From the NCBI GenBank assembly GCA_963383645.1, contig OY726560.1, positions 148,371,052-148,435,051 on the forward strand: a DNA stretch of 64,000 nucleotides, written 5' to 3'. The translations under genes and the position numbers were made by a program. Positions 57,673 to 64,000 of this stretch are shown here, piece after piece. The notes under the pieces were generated by a model. It did no database searches. It had not been told where the DNA came from and saw only the letters and a list, made by a program, of their open reading frames with translations. Position 1 is the stretch's first letter. Every line of letters starts with the position of its first letter. The stretch comes from Muscardinus avellanarius (taxonomy: Eukaryota; Chordata; Mammalia; Rodentia; Gliridae).

Positions 57673-58489
57673 TCCTCTTTCAATCAAATCAACCTAAGGT
57701 GCTTCCTCCGTGGGGACTTTTACAAAAGCTTCCCTGTCCCCTCCTGCTCCAATCCAGGCAATACTCACAACCAAGCAGCCAGGTAGGGCTTCTAACAAGG
57801 ACCCCATTGCCTCCCATGAAGAAGAGCAGCCAAGCACCCGGCACCTGCTCTCGGGAGCCGGGGCTATCCTATCTGGTGGTTATTTTGAGTGACACTGTCA
57901 TTAAGATTTGTCCACCTGCCCCTGCTGCCACTGCCTCCTTCGCCCTAGACATTTGCTTGGACCACAGCGGCTATACAATCAACCCCCTCAGCCAGGAGCA
58001 GGACTCCAAGCCCTGCATGGCTCAGAAACATGCTAATTAGGTTTAGGCAATAAAGCTCAATAAATTAGAGCAAAACAGCTATTGATTCAGTTATCAACTC
58101 CCCTGGAGATGCACAAAGCAGACCTCCAAAGCCTTCGGGCAGAGAAACAAACAAACACCTCAGAGGTCTGCTTCCTCTCCAAAGCTTTGGACTTCACAGT
58201 AATTTGCTTTTTTAAAAAATGCAGGTTGGGGAAACATCCTAGCAAGTGCAGACCTCAGATCGTTGAGCCTAAAAGTCCTGTCTTCTACCTCCAGTGCGCT
58301 CACTAGCACACACGCCATCTCTGTGGGACAGCTGCGGGAGGCCAAGGGTCACAGAGCTCTGAGGTCACGCGGGCCATTCCTGCCTCACAGTGGAGCTCAG
58401 AGCCCTCCACCTCTGGTCACTGGGAGAGAGGTAGAGATGAACAAGCGGAGGTGCGGCTGTTCTCGCTAGGCAATTCCATGGGCCAGGTC
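57673..58489. other. Unannotated sequence
   Basis: An AT-rich segment at 58020-58100 (GCTAATTAGGTTTAGGCAATAAAGC) may be conserved non-coding DNA. No repeat or exon named. Confidence 0.35.
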
Positions 58490-58650
58490 TAGCATGTCCT
58501 CTCAGCCCAACCTCAAAAGAGCCTAATGAAGGAGGTACAGAGTGATCCTCACACCGTGGATGAGAAAACCAAAGCTCAGAGACACGGGTGACTTTGCATG
58601 GACAGGGCTGTGGACCACAGAGCCGGGACCCCTTGCTGTCACTTAATGAC
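58490..58650 (-). repeat. MIR remnant
   Basis: GGTACAGAGTGATCCTCACACCGTGGATGAGAAAACCAAAGCTCAGAGAC is the reverse-complement MIR core. Confidence 0.6.
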
Positions 58651-59749
58651 CAAGAGTTTGCTTCCGGACCCCTGTGAGCCCTGCTGGTAAAGTGCAAAGC
58701 AGGTCCTCAGAGGAAAGGTGGCCACCGCACTGTCTGCACGGGCAGAGGGCGGACATGGGGAGCCCTGCCCGGGAGCCACCTGTGTCAGAGGCTTGGCAGA
58801 CAGCCAGGCCACAGGGAACCAAGGCCAGGCGGAAGAATCCGAGGCCCTCTTGGGGTGTGGGGATGACCAAGAAGCTCAGGGAAGGATGCAGACTGTTTGG
58901 GGGCATGGCTCAGAGTCTGGAGGCACCTGGAAGTGGACCCCGCGAGGCAGCCAGGCAGGAGGAAGCAGGTGGCAGAGAGATGCTGGGAGGCCACAGGTGC
59001 ACACCCGAACTGCAGCTGGAAGGACAGAGGGGCCTCTAGAGAGACAGCTGCGGGATTGTCACCACCATCTTTCCTCCCCCACCTGCCCTGGCTGCCCCAT
59101 CTTGGTGGCCTTGGCGCTCAGAGCAGCCTCTGTTCTGGAGACCAGAAGCCCAGCTTCCTTCCCCCAGCTTTCTCTGAATTTCCTTGAAAGCACAAAGCCT
59201 CACCAAACCAAAGCCCTTTCCAACGTGTCTTCAGGGTGCTCCAGACCTCTCTGGGGAGGCTCTTACTGTTAAAAGGAAGAAGGACTTCTTTTCACCGGCT
59301 CCATGAGTGCCGATGGGCATTCCCAAGCCTGTTCAGGGGCCTCGGTGTGCAAATAAATACCCAAGCAGCTCCAGGAGAGGGCAGTGAGGGGCAGTGAGGA
59401 ATGGCCACCGGCTGGAAATAGAGACAGGCTGTCCAGGCTCAGAATAACCCCATTCCACAGCTCAAAGGCCCCATCAACTCTGCCCTGCCCGGGGCCTGGG
59501 CGGGCGGCCCCCCAACACTCCAAACAGAGATGAACAAGGCAGCTCACAAGGACCCGGGGACCTCGGCAAGCGCTGGCAAGCGAGGGAGAAGGGAGGGCCA
59601 GAGCCCCGGTGTCCATGGGGACAGAGGTCAAAATCAGAAACCCAGGAGCGAGCCTAGCAGGGGGTCAGCAACAGGGCTAGCGGGGACAAATGTCCTGCAG
59701 GAGGCAAAATAGGAACTGATTGAGAAAAAATGGCCACTAAAAGGTTTTA
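58651..59749. other. Unannotated GC-rich sequence
   Basis: Open frames up to 184 codons (58718-59272 plus) overlap others on both strands; no motif recognised. Confidence 0.35.
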
Positions 59750-60070
59750 AGCTGTGCAAGAGGCCAGGGCAGAGCCTGGGCCTGAGTCATTTCCAGGGTG
59801 TGGACCGAGGGGCGCTGGGAGGATGTTTCTGGAATGAATTAATCCAAAAGGGAGGGGCAATGATTGTGAAATCCCACCCTGGGGACTCCCTGCCTGCCAG
59901 CATGTTTAACAGGGGCTCCCAGCAAGGAGGGGAGAGGCCGACAGTGTCTGTCCGCAGTGATGGAGGCTTCTCTTTCAGTCAAGGGAAATTTGCCTGTCAA
60001 TGCCCCCCACTGGGGCCCAGCGCCCAGATTTAAAGGGGGCATGGGTGCCCCCAGGAGAGTGTTGAACACC
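59750..60070. promoter_or_regulatory. Candidate distal regulatory element
   Basis: The segment is free of repeats. It holds a perfect AP-1 site (TGAGTCA, 59783-59789) and a TEAD-type GGAATG (59831-59836) followed by GAATTAATCC. This is a guess from motif density; no conservation data are available. Confidence 0.2.
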
Positions 60071-60364
60071 AGAAACACAGAGCTGGGAGGGCGTGGCTGT
60101 CCTACCACATCCAGTCCAGGAGGGCCACACCCGGACATTTCCATTTTCCTTGTTTGCAGCTGAGCTATAGTTGAACATGGTGACAGATGTTATGGGCAAG
60201 GGACAAGTGCCAGGGAGAGGCTGGGATTGCACTTGGGCAGATGAGTGGAGACCAGGCCATGCCCCGAGAAGAGAGCACAGGACAGGGCAGGTGTAGCAGC
60301 GAGGTTGATGGTTCTTCCTTGGTTATCTACACAGAGGCACTGTTGGGGAATATTTATCATGGCT

Positions 60365-60592
60365 TTTTAATTTTTTTTTTCAGTACTGAAGATTGAACCC
60401 GGGTATTCTATCTCCGAGATACACTCCCAGCCCTATTTTTTTTTTAATTTTTATTCTTTATTTTGACACAGCATCTTACTAAGTTGCAGATGACCTCACT
60501 AAGTAGCTAAGGCTGTCTGGGAACCACGATCCTCCTGTCTCAGCCTCCCGAATGCTGGGATTAAAAGCTGCGCCACCACGCCTGGCTTGTCA
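60365..60592 (-). mobile_element. B1-dID SINE
   Basis: Full dimer in minus sense: CAGTACTGAAGATTGAACCCGGGTATTC then CTCCCGAATGCTGGGATTAAAAGCTGCGCCACCACGCCTGGC. Confidence 0.9.
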
Positions 60593-60729
60593 CAGTCCTT
60601 TTGCAGGTGACAGAACTGAGACCCAGAGAGGCTAAGTCATAGTAGAAGGCAGGAGAGTGACTGGGGCTTAAGCTGTGTGGCTTGGAAGCTCCAAGGCCTA
60701 TCCCTGGCCCCTGTCACCTCTGCTCTGGC
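60593..60729 (-). repeat. MIR remnant
   Basis: TTTTGCAGGTGACAGAACTGAGACCCAGAGAGGCTAAGTC is the reverse-complement MIR core; the SINE above may have inserted into it. Confidence 0.55.
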
Positions 60730-60937
60730 CAGACCCATAATTCTTATTTTATTTTTCATGGTACTGTGGATGAAACCCAGGGGCCTTCTACCTCTGGGCT
60801 ACACTCCCAGACCTATTTTATATTTTATTTGAAAACAGGGTCTCAATAAGTTGCTGAGAGCCTCATTAAGTAGCTGAGGCTGGTTTCAAACTGCGCGATC
60901 CTCCTGTCTCAGCCTCCCAACAGACCGATAATTCTTA
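60730..60937 (-). mobile_element. 5'-truncated SINE with 17-bp target-site duplication
   Basis: The element (60747-60920) ends at CAGCCTCCCAA and lacks the first part of its B1 half. Direct repeats CAGACC-ATAATTCTTA (60730-60746 and 60921-60937, one mismatch) bound it exactly. The truncation therefore happened at insertion. Confidence 0.9.
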
Positions 60938-61469
60938 AGAGAAGGACCCTTTCCCAGCCAAGTGACCCCAAATGCTTGAAGCCCCAGGTGGCTTCTGTTG
61001 ACCCCCGGGGCTTTCTCTCTATTCCTTTTCCACTGCAGGGTGGTACAAATGCAGGCCCAGCATGCAGGGAGCAAATAGCTTTTCCCTTGTCAAAATACTC
61101 AGCTCTGTTCTAAGACCCCCTGGAAACACCAGCCCAGAGGGCAGGCAGGGCAGGAGGTGGTGGGGGTGAGCGCTTCATTTTGAGGAAGCCAGGTGAAGGC
61201 GGGTGAACTTCCCTGTCCGCTGTAGCCCTGCCTCCCCGCCCCTACTGACAAGAAACAAGCACACAAACCAACAAATAAATACACTGTTCATCTCCTGTTC
61301 TGCCAACCTGCCAAGCTCTCAGGAGTGCCTCGGCCAAGGGTCGCCAAATGCAGCCTGAGGAAGCCATCCTCACTGACCCCAGAAAGGGATTTTGCTCGGC
61401 TGTTGACAGTTAAAAAAAAAAAACAAAAACCTCTGGCCGGTCCCCAGTCCTGGACAAAGAAAGAGGAAA
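60938..61469. other. Unannotated sequence
   Basis: A-run at 61411-61425; nothing recognised. Confidence 0.4.
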
Positions 61470-61625
61470 CCAGCACATCAGCCCCCAGGGAGCTCTCAGT
61501 GCTTGTGATGATGGTGAGGATGACGACGACCACATCAGTGATGACGATGATGCCAATGATGGTGGCCATGATCACGGTCAAGCCGTGGGGGACTCGGAGT
61601 CCCAGACCCACCTGCAAGTTAGGAT
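61470..61625 (-). other. Hydrophobic open frame / GAT-rich low-complexity tract
   Basis: The minus strand reads a run of Ile, Val and Thr (VIMATIIGIIVITDVVVVIL) that looks like a membrane segment. It is preceded by a possible splice acceptor (AACTTGCAG|GTGGG). The plus strand is a GATGATGGTGAGGATGACGACG-like degenerate trinucleotide tract, which would give the same residues by chance. No splice donor is obvious. Confidence 0.15.
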
Positions 61626-61783
61626 TCCGCTACCATTCAGCTGAGTCGCCCAGGAAGATGACGGACCCCCGGTGATCCAGAGCGTCTTTATTGGCGAGCC
61701 CCCGGGGGTGGGGGTGAGGGGTGTGATATCTGCCATGGACCACACTGTGAAAATCCAGGAGATGCTGGTGCAAGACCCAGGTC

Positions 61784-61895
61784 AGCAGTTCTCGCAGTAT
61801 GGTTCTTGGGACCAGCCTCAGACCAGGAACTTCACAAAACTGCAAGTTCTCAGGCCCATCACAGAGCGACGGAACCCGAGACTCAGGGTGAGACC
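61784..61895 (+). mobile_element. MER5-type DNA transposon remnant
   Basis: CAGCAGTTCTCGCAGTATGGTTCTTGGGACCAGCCTCAG, then AACTTCACAAAACTGCAAGTTCTCAGGCCC, is the MER5A left part in forward orientation; the right end is lost. Confidence 0.75.
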
Positions 61896-62149
61896 CAGAG
61901 ACGTGTGCTACACACCTTGGCCCTTGAGAGCCCCTGGGGAGGAAAATGGCAGCGGTACTCCAGACAGCCCAGATGTGTCTTAGGAGGCAATGCTGCGGAG
62001 GGGTATCGAGGTATCTCCTGTGCATCCCTAGGTCATGCTATAGAAAAGCCTAGATTGACTGTCTAGTAAGCGCCTCTCTCAGGTTCTGGGCCTTACCCCA
62101 GTGGCCGCTGGCCCATTCCACCCTACAGACTGTGGGAGCCTTGAGCTCC

Positions 62150-62456
62150 TCCTCCCTGCCCCCCAATTTCTGCAGATCCCAGTCCTCCTGCCTCGCAGCC
62201 TCCAGCTGGTACTTCCTGTTGGCAGCACTGCCCAGGGTGTGCCGAGCCCAGCTTTGGCCCAGTCACTCCCCCCTGGCTCCTTCAGGCTCAGGTCACACCC
62301 TCTCCAGGCAGCTGCCCATCATGACCCTCAGGCTCCTCCCACTCCACAAGCCCCTCTCTCTTGCTGCCCCCCACCTCTCCTGCTCGCAGCACTACCTGGA
62401 GGATCTCAGCATCCCTTGTTCCCGCCAATCCATCCTGTGGCCTCTATTTACTTACA
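62150..62456 (+). mobile_element. LINE-2-like remnant
   Basis: Pyrimidine-rich sequence with CTCCTTCAGGCTCAGGTCACACCCTCTCC and similar phrases in L2 3' order. The call rests on memory of the consensus. Confidence 0.4.
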
Positions 62457-62672
62457 CTTTTTTTTTTTTTTTTTAGTGGTACTAGAAATTGAACCCAGGG
62501 GTGTTCTACCTCCCAGCTACACCTCCAGCCCTTTTTATTTTTATTTTTATTTTTGTTTTGAAACAGGGTCTCACTAGGTTGCCAAGTCCCTCTGTGTTGC
62601 TGAGGCTGTCCTTGAACCTGCAATCCTCCTGTCTCAGCCCCTTAGACAAATGTGCACCACCACACCCAGCTC
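62457..62672 (-). mobile_element. B1-dID SINE
   Basis: Poly-T tail 62458-62475, ID half GTGGTACTAGAAATTGAACCCAGGGG, extended TTTTTATTT linker, B1 half to GTGCACCACCACACCCAGC. Confidence 0.9.
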
Positions 62673-62749
62673 CATTTACTCTTTATTATGTCCAAGCGAA
62701 AGCCTGGCACAGGTGTCCCCCTCAGGAGACCACGCCAGAAGCTCAAAAT

Positions 62750-62960
62750 ACTAGTTGTTGCCATTGGCTGAGTACTCTTTATGTGCCAAGAATGTGAGTT
62801 TTTTTTATCAGTTCTCCAGAACTCAGAAGCCAACAAAGAGCATCTTGTGGACCCATTCTGCAGGTAGATATAGCGAGGCTCGGGAAAGGGGAATCCCAGG
62901 GCACATAGACAGCAAAAGGGGAGCCTGGGGTTTGAATTCGTACTCATCTGGCTCCACAGC
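62750..62960 (-). repeat. MIR remnant
   Basis: GCTGAGTACTCTTTATGTGCCAAG, ACCCATTCTGCAGGTAGATATAGCGAGGC and GGTTTGAATTCGTACTC follow reverse-complement MIR. Confidence 0.6.
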
Positions 62961-64000
62961 CAGCTCTGTCACCTCAAGCAGCTTCTAGCGAGCCCTGGGG
63001 GAGGAGCAACGGTGGACAAATGGCGACCTGAGGGAGTCTCTTTGCTGGGAATGGTAAATGTATTTTCTAGAAACAGGAAATCTAATATTGCCTGTGAAGT
63101 TGCTTCCTGGCCTTTCTGTATCAGTTCACCTCCCCCCACCCCAGGAGAAGCCTCCTTCTCTCCCCCACTGGCACGTTGGGTGAGCAGGGGCCCCCTCCGT
63201 ATTGGGGCCATTTTGTTTGCTCGATGAGGGAAAGGCAGAGCCTAGAAGGCTGGAGGAGTTGGGGAACTGGGGGCCCAGAGGTAAAGTGGAGATTCGAACC
63301 CTTCCTTCTCTGGCCCCTCACAGAGTGAATGGCCTGTCCTGACCCCAAAGCCCCATCACCTCTGTCTGCGGCATCCATGCCTGGAGATGGCCCAAGGTGC
63401 TGCAGCCTCATGCCATGTGTGGGGCTCCCGGACGGTGCAGCCCCGTGTACAGTCCCCTCAGAGGCAACCTGGGACAGACCCTCGCACGTGTTGACGCCAC
63501 AGAGGACAGGCTGGAGGCAGCCAGATGCCATGAAGGAGGCTAACGTGGCCTCAGTGTGGTGCTGAGTGAGAGGTTTGGGGTCCTCTCTGGCTTCTGGTTC
63601 TGTGATCTGTCCCGCTGACGTCTCCTTGCTGCACTGATGATCCCTCGACTGGGCTTTGAGTGCCTTTGGACTGCCCCTGCTCCCCAGGCCTCTGTCCTGA
63701 GTGTCCACCTGGCCCCTCCCTGTCTCAGCATCTCTGCACCCTCTCCTGAGTCTCCTGTGGGATACCATAGGTCTCGTGGAGGGACAACTGGGAGTATCGG
63801 CTCAGGCTCATACACATGGACACCCCACATTTCCCTCCAAGTCACCAATGTCTCGCTCCCCCACCTCTTAGTCACACTCACTGCCTTGTACGCAGCCTGG
63901 GCAGGAGAGGCTCCCCTCCGCCATGCTGTCTCTGGGAACTTCATGTCCTCTGCATCCTGAACTCTTCCTGTTTACGCCATATAGTGAAGCCCTGTGATCA
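62961..64000. other. Unannotated sequence to window end
   Basis: No named repeat or splice-flanked exon. The 215-codon minus-strand frame at 63121-63768 has no recognisable motif. Confidence 0.4.

Noticed and set aside
58718..59272. 184-codon plus-strand frame
   Set aside because: No motif; overlaps several other frames in GC-rich DNA.

Overview
This is vertebrate nuclear DNA, almost certainly from a rodent of the sciuromorph group (squirrel, mountain beaver or dormouse relatives). The main clue is a very abundant dimeric SINE. Its left half is B1/7SL-like (it begins GCCGGGCGTGGTGG) and its right half is a tRNA-derived ID-like unit (A box TAGCTCAGAGGTAG, B box GGTTCCATCCC). That is the B1-dID architecture known from Sciuridae, Gliridae and some other non-muroid rodents. 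I count roughly 35 copies or fragments in 64 kb, plus three monomeric ID elements. The exact species cannot be read from the window.

The window is gene-poor: it is intergenic or intronic sequence with one convincing promoter. A CpG island lies at about 33.4-35.6 kb. Inside it, on the minus strand, is a perfect Kozak ATG (34868) followed by 14 codons and a consensus splice donor (exon end 34826). I read this as the first coding exon of an unrecognised gene whose body would run toward position 1, making 1-34,825 probably its first intron. Sequence to the right of the island would then be upstream intergenic DNA. I found no convincing second exon. Every other long open frame looks like chance, a simple repeat or a piece of a repeat.

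From left to right: 1-5.4 kb has a TGGA satellite, L2, MER5 and L1M remnants, a MaLR-type LTR and a cluster of SINEs. 5.4-15.5 kb is mixed unique sequence with MIR, L1M and MLT1 remnants. 15.5-22.9 kb is mostly unique with several MaLR LTRs. 22.97-24.02 kb is a 1-kb block of same-direction nested SINEs with a composite purine microsatellite. 24-33 kb is MIR/MLT1/SINE territory. 33.4-35.6 kb is the CpG island. 36-42 kb contains a GAAA/GA satellite and a frameshifted RPL37A processed pseudogene inserted in a SINE. 42-48 kb has a TC satellite, a local duplication, MIRs and an LTR. 49.3-50.3 kb is an L1 insertion with an inverted 5' part. 50.5-64 kb has old LTR-like, L2, L1M, MIR and SINE pieces in unique sequence.

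The most informative structures are the result of retrotransposition: the SINE-interrupting RPL37A copy with 14-bp target-site duplications, the inverted L1, two SINE subfamilies that keep their Pol III B box in opposite halves, and SINEs lacking their 5' part yet flanked by target-site duplications. I saw no sign of an undescribed multi-gene system, operon, CRISPR array or RNA gene.
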